A DNA stretch of 64,000 bases from Isoetes taiwanensis (taxonomy: Eukaryota; Streptophyta; Lycopodiopsida; Isoetales; Isoetaceae). The stretch is from positions 5,452,653-5,516,652 of the forward strand of contig JAJEKV010000061.1 in assembly GCA_021234155.1 (NCBI GenBank), given 5' to 3'. Positions within the stretch are counted from its first letter, which is position 1. Each line of letters opens with the position of its first letter. Below are positions 34,076 through 46,430 of this stretch, piece after piece. The position numbers were made by a program, and so were the translations under genes. The notes under the pieces were generated by a model. That model saw nothing but the letters and a program-made list of their open reading frames with translations. It was not told the origin of the DNA and ran no database searches.

Positions 34076-37000
34076 AAGTGATGTTGTCCTCAGCATCAAG
34101 ACTACTCTTGCTGTGGGCAATACATCGTACATTGGAAGGAAGTCTCCCCTCCTTAAAGAGATAGCGTGAGATTATAGGTCACACAGACTTTGTCATGTTC
34201 AAGGACTGTCAAAAGTGAACAGTCGAGGTGTGTGGAAGTCTCACTGTTTTCAGAGTATAGCTAATTTTGAATTCATTCTTTCTATACACACGTGTAATTC
34301 GTTCAGTTATTAAGCTCGCACTGTTTAGTAGAAAGTGATTCTAATGATATTAACTTTTGTTTATATGTATTATATTCTCCCGTCGCTTTGCAATCCATTT
34401 AATTATAGCCAGCGCTAATTTAATTTTGTATCAGAATTTATCGTTTTGACAACTCATAAGGTCCTACCCTCAGTATTTGACATGCCCCTCACATTTAGAC
34501 TTACCCTTTAATACAATTATATCGTAGTGTATCTGACACTTTTACGCCTATACTCTAATATGAACTACAGGGACACGTTCTTCATCAATTACTATTCATA
34601 ACCTTCTAAGATAATCTAAGTCTCGTTATTCCCTCAGCAGTTTGTATAAGACATACATAATTATCTCCTTTTGTTATGTTTGATTATGTGTTTAAATAGT
34701 TCCTTTTAATTATCTTTAATGTTTCCATATGCTCATTCTATTCTAGTCTATCTTAACCATAGGTTATATTCACGTTGGTACGCCTTTGAATTACTTATTC
34801 CTATTATTATTATTTTCGTAAATTTGTCACACATACAGACACTCTTATATTTACAGGTACATCTCACAGATACATTCGACGTAACTGGTACCGCCCGGGT
34901 CGCTATCTGGCAGTGCTATGGCCATGCAATCCTCCTGTATCATAGAAGGACAGTTGTGACTATGGTGTCCACGGCGGAAGACATGCCTGGTCCCGCTGGA
35001 GGCTATTATATAATGATGGATATTGCCATTCCATGTAGAAGGAGACTGGATATAGCACCATATATCTGATGGAGAAGTGGTTTATGATTATCTACCATCG
35101 ACCCTGTTAGAGAGGTACTATACTAAGGTGGATCTGAATTATAAGTACCCAGCTCCTGAAAGGAAGACCACTTCAGAAGTGTAGGTTTCGACATTTTATA
35201 GCTATTGCTACTTGAATGGAGGTATGATGCGCGGAAAGGTAGAGAATAATGTGGTATGAGGAGGCGGATCCATAAAGTACGGATTAAGGATTTATGCATA
35301 TATTGCGTTTCCCAAGGAGATTGTTGTTCCTGAGGTGTGCAATAAAGACGCAAGATTATAGACGAGAAAGAAGACCACGTAACGATGTGGATACGCTTAA
35401 ATGATGTTGGTTAAATACAGGAGCATTATGCATGATATATAAATTAAGGAAATGGCCACATCTTATGTCGGTTGGGAGCATCAAGATGCCGAATAAAAGA
35501 CTGGACAATAGTGTGGAACGTAGTTGCACACAAGGTGAAGAGAAGACGATAATTGGTAGGAGCAAAAGAACCGAATTTAAAAGTAATATACCCACACGAC
35601 AAGTGGGAGACAAGAGGTGCTTGAAAGTTGTTGTAAACAACGTTTCAAATATAGAGAGTTTGGAATGACACGCTGAATATACCTAAGTCCGGAGTATGAA
35701 CAAGGTAGGCGCCCAATGAACATCTCACCAAGGAGGATGTGCTCTGGACTTGGTATCGTGTGTGTATCCCGAGGAGTAATTCCGCGTTGGTATATATGTA
35801 CTAGGACCATTTAATAGTAAAACATAACTAAAAGAAGATAGGATATATACTAGAACTTTTAGTTCACATTCCATATGAATACGGAAGTAATGACTAGAAC
35901 TTGAGGAGGAAGGCAACTAAGGCTAGTGGTGTCGAAACCACAACATGTGTATGGTACTAGATAACCAAGTTGAGGAAATAAGTTGGCCGCAAGTATGAAT
36001 ATAGCTAGATGCCTATGTCAACGAGTTACATATGAGTATAGACTTAAGGTTGGTGCACACATGTTACTATATCATATAATAACAACGTAGCGGTCTTGGA
36101 TGTTGGAAGGACTTAGTACAAGGCTGGTGGCATGTTACGTGACAATGTTTATAGAAGAAACATAATGATATGCTTATATACGAAGATATTGGGTTAAGGT
36201 ATGGTCCACCAGAGATATGCACTCAAGCTATTACTAAGGGAGATGAGAAGAGTCTGTACGGTAAGTCTAGCATATACGGTGACGTCACATTGAAGAAGAT
36301 CCCGAGGATGGTTGGAACGATATTGGAATAACCGATAATGAGAGGTTAACTACTCAAAGGTTCCAGATATGAATGAATTACTTCAACGTTATAAGCTGAG
36401 AGCATTTATTTGGTTTTGGGAATAAAAAGATGTATCAAATCGCGTCCCCTTGACAGAAGAGAAGAAGGAGTACGACGACTTTGGTGATTACATCTTTAGG
36501 GATAACCGAGAAGAGGGCAATAGATAGAAATTCCATGTCCCGATAAAAATCAAGACGAGAGGTATAGATCAGAAGGGGTGAGATTATATAGACCAGTAGT
36601 CCATATATCCTAAGAGTTACCCTACTCGGGGGGAACAATTGTAGGTACGGAAGTAGAGGCTGGAGGATCCGTTGCCTTACGGCATAGACCCGTTAGAGAT
36701 TATGACTTTGAAACCCTTAAGAGGGTAAGGAATTGGATAATCATATGGCGGTTACTAACGAAGATTGAAACATTGGGTTTTCCTATTAGAAGACCAGGAG
36801 GTTTTAATGCCTCCGCTTCATTATGAGGGAGCCAGAGACGACAACATTCAAAAGGATCAAAAGTTGAGGTTGACATGCTAACTTAAGAAAAATAGGTTAG
36901 GTGTGACAAAACATGGCGAAACGCAAATTAACTGAAGAAACCTTTAGAAAAGGCCTTGGACTGTGGTAGAAACCTTTGGAACTATGGCATAATCCCATGG

Positions 37001-37107
37001 GAAAATTATAGTTTATGTACGGGGTTAAAGTACCATAAGTTTAAATTCATCCCTTTTAGGTCAACCCCTTAGGTTAAGATACTCCATGGTGGCGTACCTT
37101 TATTGGG

Positions 37108-37190
37108 TGACGTGTCAGCTTATTTATACGTATACCGTATAAATACATGGAACGTCACATTCTCCCCCTCCTTAGAAATAATGATGTCCT
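37108..37190 (-). repeat. LTR-end plus polypurine relic inside E3
   Basis: tgacgtgtcagc...aaatacatgg, then aacgtcacattctccccc, then atgatgtcctcagcat, matches 34,010-34,100 (LTR end, polypurine tract and first interior bases) with gaps. It marks a second, degraded LTR/interior junction in the middle of E3, from recombination or an older related element. Confidence 0.65.
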
Positions 37191-39764
37191 CAGCATTGGG
37201 GTTAGTTAAACAAATGACGGTTAATCGAAAACTGCAATAGAAGGAAGTATACATAAAAAGGAAGGTAATTCCTTATTTCCAAAGGTAATAGCATGAAAGC
37301 TTAAAACATAGAAGAGTTTAAGCACCAAGGTGCATTTGACATACTTATCATAAGAAGGTTTAAGGACCGAAGTTCGATATCAAACATCACCGTAACAAAA
37401 AGTTAACAGATGTAGATAAGATAAAACTGGAAAAGTCGGGGCATCAGCAACCCTCTATACATGGGCGTGTCACGCATCACGCATCGCCTCGCACATGTGA
37501 ATACATCAAAGCATGTACAAGTCCAACATAGAGTTGGCCCCCCCCGCTTCATTTGGGAAGTAGGTGGTACAGCCCACATCATAAGAACTACTGAAGGTTA
37601 CATTTCAAACTAAGTTAGAGCAGAGCTCTAGGATTGTGGGATGAGGATATATGTTTGTTATGTACATAGCATGTACACATACGATAAACATGCTGGAGAG
37701 GTAATCTAAGTGGTGACACAAGGAGAGAAAGACGAGTGTATCCCAAAGTTACTGAGGAAGGGTTTAGAGTATGTTCGGGATGAGCAAACAACATTCACCC
37801 CGCTGTAGGCTAAGGTAGGATGTCGTGAGTTGGCACCCTAAATAAATGTCAACGCCAATAGAATGAAGCTTAAGATGAGGGGGTTGAATAGTACAATAGT
37901 ACAATTCCGTGATAGGTATCAAATAGGAGTTACATGCTAAAAGTTAAAATGTGTCTTGAATAGACACCTAAAACTAGCTTTAATTACGATCCTAACTTAC
38001 ATGGAGGTGTAAGTTAGGATATATAGGACTTCGAACATGGATACAAGTCCCAAGTTATCTCAAACATAGGTAATTGTAGAAAGGCTCACAAAATACCGTG
38101 CGGGCACCTTGATGACTCTGTAATTTACGATTAATACGAAGGCTCACCCGCTCTTAGGCCATGACTATGGCTTGAACAAGGATGCCAAGTCATTGGGAAT
38201 GCTACAACAATGTGATAGCATCATGACAGAGAAATGTAATAATTAACATTTCCAGAATGTAGGACAATGTTAACTCATAACCCCCAATGATAGGTGGGTC
38301 AACAGTATATGGAGCATATAATAGCGGCTTAAAAGCCACAAGACGATTAATGAATACGTAAAGGAGTAAATGGATTGGTGACTCTACTGAATAAAGGTCA
38401 CAGCCAAGCGGTGAAATGTGTACTGTTGGGCGCGTAAGGGCCTGTTATAATGAAAAATCGATCATAGACATAGAAAACATATTGAAAAAGAGAAGGAATA
38501 AAGGATCCTTATGAATGATATTTAGCAATCTGGATAGGAAGGTTATTTCCTAACATGAAGGGTAGTCTTTGCTAACATGCAAAGGTATACCTGCGGCTTG
38601 AAAGGCAGCAAGAGCTGAAAAACTCTTTAAAGATTTGGTGTATGGCTCAGGGAAGAAGACTTGCATGTCCTAGGACAACATGGTGAATTGAATTCACCAA
38701 GGACATTTTTAATAAACAAATAGATAAGTAGACAGCATTTGTACGTCATGCCATATTGGCATCGTCCATGAGGACATATGACGGACCCCTAGAGACTTGA
38801 ACACAAGATCTCTGGACAGAGGAGGCCTATCGTGAAAGGTCTTTGGGTGGTACGGTCCCCTTGGATGTTGATGTAATCCCTTGGAATATGTAAGTTCATT
38901 TGCGGAACTTAATGACGTTTAGGCACTAAAATAATAGTTGGAAAGACTTCGGCCCAACGTGATCTAGATAGCGTAGAAGGGGGTGATTAGTCAACAATGG
39001 TTGAGGCCATTGGAACGTGCGGGAGAACAAGTCCAAAAGAGGGTAGACTGCTGTCAATTTGACATGCGTGTGGTGCAGATAACTACTCATAGCCATATAG
39101 GCGGTGAAGTTTGGTACAAAATGATACCAAGGTTTGTACCCAACACAAGGACTCATTACGTATTACAGAGTATGTGTCATTGATCTAGGGAAAGTGATCC
39201 ATAAAAGGAACAAGACCAATGAGAAGGAATATTGAAGGGTGGTAGGATCAAAGGAATCCAAACCGATGGTCTAGAGGGGTGCTGCATGGCAGTCCCTAGT
39301 CGGTTGGACGTCAAAGAGATCCTTTCTCTGGGAACTGAGACGAGTCAAGGTTTAGACACTAGAGAGAGGCAACGTTAATTAGAATTATGTTTATAAAACA
39401 TTACTTGTATAACGTCGAATAAGGTCTAATATAAAGCATATGAATGTAGTATGGATTGAATCATGGCAAGGCCCGAAGAAATTGTGTTATCAAGGCATCT
39501 ACCAAAGGAAAAATATAGGTCGAGGAACGCCGATAACTGGACATTATTATCGTCGCTTAAAGAATATCCAAGGATATAACACATGCTGCTATTCTAGAGA
39601 GTTGCCCTGTCATTGTTAATTAAATTCCGGAATTAGTCCCACCAAGTGATTTGATGTTAAAATAACAAGTTGGCCGGACTTGCTAGATTACGTCGTTTCA
39701 TTTGGTCGGTCTATTCCTAGGGGATACTAGCTTTATATATGGTTAACAGTTATCCGGCCGATTA

Positions 39765-39880
39765 TGGCAGAGAGAGGTCGACTCCCGTGGCTATGGCAAG
39801 ACTGCTTACTCTGGCGGCTATGGCAAGAGAGCTTGCTCCAACGGCTATGGCGAAAAGAGCTTGCTCCGGTGGAGTTGTTG
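39765..39880 (+). repeat. GGCTATGGCAAGAG minisatellite
   Basis: Three to four imperfect ~33-bp units (ggctatggcaaga, then g/c-cttgctcc) in a row. Similar gctatggc/gccatagc words occur at ~9,750 and ~21,914. Confidence 0.6.
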
Positions 39881-39969
39881 CCTTCACAACGTGGATCTAT
39901 GGAAGGCAGTTTTTTAATTTAAATAGAAAACAGAGCCACTATAAATAAAAAGAGAACTATTATATTCCT

Positions 39970-40330
39970 TGATAGAGGAACTTAGCCTATGGGTAAAGGG
40001 GCTGACTTGGTTGTAGGAGGTTAAGGGTTCAATCCCACAATATGTCCCTTTGTTTTAAAAAGAATTATGGTCTAGAAATAAAACTATAAAACATAAACAT
40101 TACACAAAAAGAAAGTTGGCTCATTGGTAAAGGTGTTGGCTTCGGTGCAGAAGGTCAAGGGTTCAATCCCAGGATGTACCTTTTGCTAAAAAGGATGTTT
40201 AACTAGGCAAAACAGATTATTAAATGTGTATAACAAAGGGATAGAACATTTTTATCTTACATCAAGAGAGTTGGCAAAATGGAGAGACTGTTGGGTTATA
40301 AATGGGAGGTCACAGGTTCGAAATGAGTGG
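39970..40330 (+). repeat. Three tandem tRNA-like (pol III A/B box) modules
   Basis: Module 1 has ttagcctatgggtaaagg (~39,982) and B box gggttcaatccc (40,025-40,036). Module 2 has A box tggctcattggtaaagg (40,117) and B box gggttcaatccc (40,159-40,170). Module 3 has agttggcaaaatgg (~40,269) and aggttcgaaat (40,314). A-to-B spacings of ~42-45 bp equal those of tRNA genes. Acceptor stems do not pair, so these are tRNA-derived (SINE-head-like) relics, not tRNA genes. Confidence 0.65.
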
Positions 40331-40786
40331 GAGAAAAAGAAGAATTTTATTTTTATTTATTTTTATTTTTTTTATTTTTTAATTAGGGTGGCGGGCACCC
40401 CCTACCTCGACCTCGCCACCGTCGCCAGCAACACCCGGGTACCCCCTGCCCGCCACTTAGGGTTTCGCGCCTGCACGGCCAAAGGGTGTTCTATACTAAT
40501 TAGGGTGTTCCGGACGCAATGGAATAAAAATCGCCGCAGTCCGAGTTTCCTAAAGAGAGTTATGGTCTCCGAAAGAAAGGGACTGCATTCTGCCGAAAAC
40601 TCGACATAACTTCACCTTAAAAATTTTGAATTTTTCTATTTACCTAGCTCAATCCTAACATACTTAGGCCAAAACTCATCCTAGTTATGGATTTGGGTAC
40701 TTTTCCTACGTTGGAGGTCTCCTACTATCTAAACGGTCTAACGAGTTTGACATGGCCAGTGTTATGATCTGATCCACCAAAATCAT

Positions 40787-40799
40787 GGCTCTGATACCA
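40787..40799 (-). promoter_or_regulatory. E3 primer-binding site, initiator-Met tRNA
   Basis: The sense strand reads TGGTATCAGAGCC, the standard iMet primer site of plant LTR retrotransposons, one base inside the 5' LTR. Confidence 0.92.
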
Positions 40800-40800
40800 C

Positions 40801-41964
40801 TGTGACGCTCCCTGAACATATACGACCCCCGGCCATATACATACAGGGACTTTCCCCTCCCATGGCGACCATCTCGCCGTGAGCAGGGCCCTCCGTCTAT
40901 CCCGGGCCATCTATGGAGAGATGCCCGAGTGAAGGACACGGAGGGGTCATTCGGCCCACGCCTTCAATGGGGCTCCTACGTCGCGGAAGCGTGAATACAT
41001 GTTAGCACACAGCACAAATATATATATAAATAACCACCACGAAGGGTGGAACATCCATCCAAATACCATGGCAAAGAATATGCATCTAATCCTAAGGAAA
41101 ACACCCCAAACCCATGGTTCTACCCCGGCTCAGACTCCAGTGAGGATCGACTGACGGCTAGGTCTCAAGAGATCAGCAGACCGAATCTTGACATGGCGCT
41201 TCGGGCATAGAACATCGGCTAGGGTTGTCCACTCCATTCGCCCCTCCTGTGCACACTTTGCAGATAAGTCGAATCATGCTATGGCATCACTATAGCCTTC
41301 CGGACACGCAGACTCAAGGTATCACCCTACGAGCCTACTACAGGGTTCATGAAGCCCCGTCTGATGAGGCAGGTTGGGAAGGCGTCCCCTTCCAGGATCA
41401 CAGGGTTCCATGGGTGAGCTAGAGAATACGTGCCGCATCACGACCCGCATCCGCATCGCAGACTTTACTCACCCTAAATCTACTCAAAGTGCAAGATGCT
41501 CCAAACGGATCACACCTCTACACCCAGGGAGTGTCAGACCCATACCCGGCCCTCTACGTGACCGGCTATCAGGCCTAGCCCACTGTAGGAGTCTCAGGAG
41601 CCTTTTATGTTCGTGGCAAGACCCTCCCCCCCACTTCACCACCGTGTCCCTTGTTTGGTGCTAAGCCATTCCATAGCATCCACGACTTCGGTGGTCTCTT
41701 GTGCACAGGCCGCATCTAATGGGATAATACAGGGCTCTATCTAGGAGCATACTACAATACATGGGCTCGGAGGTCTCTACCCCCATAATTCCCCATTTCA
41801 AGAGTAATACTATGCAAAGAATTATCAATCCATCATTTAAGAGCAAGTACGTAATCGAGAGATAAGGAGAACTCACCTTTGCAATCAAGGGTTAGTTCCT
41901 ACAGTAAAGCATAGAGAACACAGAGAAAGAAGAAATACACACAACAAGTGCCCAACAGGCGCAC
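40801..41964 (-). mobile_element. E3 5' LTR, inner part
   Basis: Plus strand starts tgtgacgctccctg. It is collinear with 32,462-33,620 of the other LTR and ends where E2 begins (…aacaggcgcac). Confidence 0.92.
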
Positions 41965-42547
41965 TGTTTGGGGGTCCGGGTTCGAACTCCCGGAAGACAG
42001 CCCTCCTGTGAGGACCCGTGGATCTAACAGAGAGTCCGGGGACTATGTCACGCTGATTTGGCCGAAAGAGAAGAAAAGAAGAGAACGAACAAATGAGAGA
42101 AAGATGATAAGCTTCCTTGATATCAATGATGAAAATACATGAGCTCTCGCAATAGAGAGAAAAAACCAAAAAGAGACAAGACTCAAAACTCATCTAAAAA
42201 CTTATGAGCTAACTCTACTCATATATATAGTACAATGGCCTTGGGCCCAATATAGACACTGACCGATCTCTGCGTCGACTCACGGAAGGAGGCCTGATTT
42301 GCAGGAATGTTGGCGGTGCCTCTTGAAGTGCCTAGAATCACGCTGACGCCGACGCTGGGCGTGACGGGCCGTCACTTGTCCGAGCGGGCGCCTGTTGATG
42401 ACCAAAGGCTTTGATCAAGGTGGTCCGCCGCTTGGTCTTCATGAGCCTTGGATGTCCGGACCCGTGGGTTGGATCGAGGATCCTTGAGCTTGACCTGGTC
42501 TGTCAGATGATGAATAGTCCCTGCATACTGTGAGGCACAGATTAACA
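41965..42547 (-). mobile_element. E2 3' LTR (583 bp)
   Basis: Plus strand tgtttgggggtcc to cacagattaaca. Pairs with 52,409-52,996. It contains a tatatatagtac TATA-like tract (~42,222) and, at 41,976-41,993, the self-complementary T-arm-like ccgggttcgaactcccgg. Confidence 0.9.
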
Positions 42548-42562
42548 CTCCCCCACCAAACG
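42548..42562 (-). promoter_or_regulatory. E2 polypurine tract
   Basis: The sense strand reads TTTGGTGGGGGAG immediately before the LTR start TGTTAAT. Confidence 0.8.
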
Positions 42563-45500
42563 ACACTCGAGTGAAGAAAAGGAGGAAGCGCCGGAGGGCG
42601 GAAGCCATCGGCTCGAAAAGTGATCCTCACGGGAGTGAGGACGGGCACCATTATGATACTGGCTGATGAGATCTTGGCGTGATTGAAGAGCTTGAGGTGT
42701 GTTTTGGCCAAGGGCAGGATCGGCATCTATAAGAAAGCGAGAGCGGACCATGTCTTCAAGGGCAGCGTGGGCGTCTGAAGAAATGTACTGACATTCCATG
42801 AGGAGACAGGTCTGAAGGCCAAAGGCACCGACGCCGCATTTGGATTGCAGTGAAAAATGGGACGCTGCCGATTTAAGGAGCTTAGCAAAATGCATTTGAG
42901 GGCAGCGCAAAATCCGGCTTGAAGATGGACAGAAGGATCAGGTGAGGTGGAGGCATTCTGCAAGAAGGTGTTGAGACCATGAAGCGCATCCGCGGGCTGT
43001 TGCCAACCACGCTCATTAGCAATGTAGATCCAATTGGTGGTGTTGTCCAGAGTGGCACCTTCTTCCCAATGTGAGCGGCGAACAAAACGTGGATCCCACC
43101 GGAGATCCGGCCGAGATCCGAGGTGGGGTCCATCCCCGCATGACCATCCATGACCTTGGTCCAAAAAGGAAGGCGCCAATCGGGAAGTCAGAACCCGGGC
43201 GTGGAGGTACGCCTGGGGAAGCATAGGGAGAAGGAACCATGCCCGTGGGCGTTGCCGAAAGGCCTCTCCGAATTGACCGACAAGATCCGGATCAAGTGCC
43301 CGACACCAACGATCCCAAAGAGAAGCGTAGAGTCGAGAGTTGACAGAGGGCTATCCCATCCCGCGGGGGACCGCCTTGCTATCCAACGAGCTTGTAATCG
43401 ATTGTAACCAGCGAGGTGTCGCATATAAATTTGTGCATAGGGAAGATCTTCTGATGGCCTAGATACTTCCTAATTTGTTGCAGCCGCTTCGGCTTGCCGA
43501 GAGAGATAAATGATTGGCAAGCTCGCATGTACCTCGATGAAGAGTTTGGGTCCGGCGCAGAATCCGCAAGATATGGATTGTTATCCCGAAGCACCCATTG
43601 CACAAAGGGGTCACCCCCGAAAAGCCGGGCGTGGCCCATTTCCAAAGTTTTCCGTATCACCCGGATAGAAATCATGAAAGATGTAAGCCATGGGCTGAAC
43701 CACTCAAGGTGAGAAAGTCCGGATCGGCACGATGTATGAGATCAAAGACGACAAGGGCACAAAGACAACCCTTTGTCTTCAATGGAGAGTTCGCCAAATC
43801 CGAAGAAAATCAGCACCGCCGCTGGAATATCCATTGGGCCATCGCCGCTGCGGCCACTTTGAAAGGAAGAGGTGGCGCCGAGCAACCACATAATCATGAT
43901 AGCAGAGGGAGCCGGAAGTCAACGGCATTCGTGAAGAATTGCGCCCAAGGCGCCAAGTTTTGCTTGAGCCTCATCGCCAGATCAATAGCTTGTCCGTACT
44001 GTTGTTCGAGATCACGGATCCGATTGTCCCTTTCGAAAGTAGCAGCGGATCGGTCACGGACCCGCTTCGAGAAGGATTGACCCGGGAGGAAGATTTCCCG
44101 GTGTATTGAGACGGCACGCGCAATCTCCGCCATCTAGTATTTTCTCAAGCTTCGCACCTCGTAGCGATCTTGAAGAGAGGTGAGCTGAGAGGTCTGTGTA
44201 GAAAGCTGAGCCGTCAAGGAGGCGACTTGAGCGTCCCGGGCTGAAAGATTTTGAACTTGAGTGCTGAAATTTTCACACGCCTCGAAAGTACAAGGCATTG
44301 AGTTTAGCAATATCTGGCCCTTGGTACTCGTGAGAGCTGCTTTGGACTTGTTGTGCTCCAATAAAGTCTGAATTTCCTCGACCGAGCCGAGCCCGCTGAT
44401 CTGCTAGTTGGCTGACTTGAGCTTGTGTACTTTTGAGATCTGCATGAGCCTGTAAGAGAGCTTCATGCTTGTCTTGAAGTTTGGCCTCCAAAGTTGCAAC
44501 TTGGGCAGTTGCAGCTTGGAGGTCTTGGTGTACCGCATCGAGGGCCTCGAAAGTGCCCATTGAACCCCGCCATAAGAGCCGCCTTGGGATTCTTGTAACT
44601 TAAGAGCAGCAGCCTTGAGCATCCCGGCCGATACCGATACAACAACCGACGAGGGTGTTGTGGTGGTGGAGCCGGGTCATTGCCCGGTTTGGGAGGTCCG
44701 GGAAAAATAGTGTGAAGTGGATGGTGTAGCGAGGAGGAGACAAAGGACATGAGTGTGGACTGTGGTCATGACCGGGGAAGACGGGCGGATGTGCCAACTT
44801 GGTGAGTGATTGGAAGGGAGCTGAGTGGAATTATGAGAATTTGGTGGTGTGGGAGGGAAGTAATGACGATGAGGGCTTGAAAGTGCCCTCCCACGTAAAA
44901 CTTCGTAAATGGAAGTGGTACCCAAGACGGTCCATTTCTTGGAGAAGACGATAGAACATCATTTGAGGCCAATCTATGTGGTGTTTGGAGTGTGTAGCAA
45001 AGAGGACCAGGTTATAGAAAGGCTTATTGATATGGGTGTTCTTGATAGAATACCCAAGGAATTTTCGCCACGTAAATTTAACAAAGGTCTCGTGGAGGCT
45101 TGTCGATATTGGTCGACGATGGACATTGGCATGATAAGCGTGTGCACCAAACTCGCGGACATCGATATCCCGTATATAGCGCACCATGATACACAAGGGG
45201 TGTGCAAGGGAATATGAAATACCTCAGAAATCAAATGTTGAGTCAATGAAATGGTGGTGCCATCGACCACGCTGGGTGTAACCTTGCGGGTTGTTAACGA
45301 TATTGGCGATGAACCTCGCGAATCGGGTCGATTTGGAGCCGGAAGTTCCATTTGAGAGAATTCGAAAAGCTGGTGTCGCTTCAAATGACTTCTTTATTTG
45401 GGCCAACAAGGGCTTCACGGAAAGTGGGCGCCAAGAAGGATACGTGATGCAAAAAGGGCCGGATCCTTGGGAGCAAAGAGCTTGAAGTGTAGAAAATCTT

Positions 45501-46430
45501 GGGGCAGCCATGGGAATGATGTGCGGAACGAAGAGGGATGCCAAAGGCGAAGACGAAAGTCGAAAGCACGGAGGACGGCGGCGCAGAGGAACGGTGGCAG
45601 GTTTGTTTTAGGGCGCATAACCGAGGCGAAGAGGTATGAAGAGTGCTTGGCCGAACCGCTGATGGTGCCAGTGTCAAAAGATGCTAAGAAGGGTATTGAG
45701 AGGCAAAAATTTGGCTAAGTCCCAAAAACGTAAGGGAGAAGCAATGAACGGTGAGGATGAGACGGAAAGAAAGATCGGATGTGACAGATGGCAAAGGACA
45801 CCCATTAATGTTCGACGGGCGTGGAAAGAAGGAATGGCATTCAATGCCGGGTAACTCGGTGGGATATCATTTAAAAGGAATGTGTCGAAGGTACCATGGC
45901 TAGATATGCGGCGGAGAACAGATTCTCATTTTAGAAACAAACCTTGCATTGCAAAACACGCTGGCGATTCGTGTGATTGGTCCACGCCGACAAGGAGTTC
46001 CTCGCTTGGCTATATAAGACGCAACCGAGAGAAACGGCGGCATCCGATGGCGCCGCATGGCCGCCGCCGGCTTGAACGAAGATTGCACAATGCCCACTAA
46101 CCGCCGAGTGGATCACTTGTAAGATGAATTGTTCGATCTTCGGCGCCGCCACAACCGTGGCATTCGCGATGGACGGCCGGTGTGCCGGATGGTGAACATC
46201 CCGACCAAGACCAACGGGATGGAGGTGGTTCTCAGATCTTCGCCGATCCTGAGCAAAACCTCTACCATCTCCTCCTCAAGATCACCTCTCGCCCAACCCG
46301 AGTAGAGGGTTTTTCCTCGTAGGGACTTAGTAAATAGGGCTCGAGCCCGCTTTTTGTATATAGGGCGCGCCCATAGCGAAAATAGCTGGTCATACCACAT
46401 TTTGTAAAAAAAATCTCCACTATAATATAA
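42563..46430 (-). pseudogene. E2 extra 3' coding region with coiled coil, function unknown
   Basis: Between integrase and the 3' LTR, where env-like or accessory ORFs sit in some plant gypsy elements. Sense-strand pieces: ~45,517-45,225 (MAAPRFSTLQALCSQG...); 45,196-44,831 (RYIRDIDVREFGAHAYHANV, KFTWRKFLGYSIKNTHIN, HIDWPQMMFYRLLQEM); a Pro/His-rich linker (44,830-44,640); a long heptad coiled coil (44,622-43,900: VATLEAKLQDKHEALLQAHA, QVASLTAQLSTQTSQLTSLQ, RIRDLEQQYGQAIDLAMRLK); and a C-terminal block to ~42,560. I see no signal peptide or clear membrane segment, so an Env role is not supported. Frames shift every 200-400 bp, probably partly from sequence error. Confidence 0.55.

Larger units (their letters stand above)
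34076..40786 (-). other. E3 interior, 6.7 kb without recognisable coding
   Basis: No ORF exceeds 127 codons and none shows gag, protease, RT, RNase H or integrase motifs on either strand. Base composition is mixed and stop codons are frequent in all frames. Internal landmarks are an LTR-end-like relic (37,108-37,190), a GGCTATGGC minisatellite (~39,765-39,880) and three tRNA-like modules (39,975-40,330). Sequence error could hide decayed frames but not a whole pol. Confidence 0.65.

Noticed and set aside
34719-35069. 116-codon plus ORF in the E3 interior
   Set aside because: No gag/pol or host motif and wrong strand for the element.
40117-40170. A tRNA gene
   Set aside because: A and B boxes are good but acceptor and anticodon stems do not form; called a tRNA-derived relic.
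44909-45217. 102-codon plus ORF with protein-like composition
   Set aside because: Opposite to the E2 extra region, whose sense strand reads as a longer series of linked blocks including a clear coiled coil; kept as a doubt, not called.
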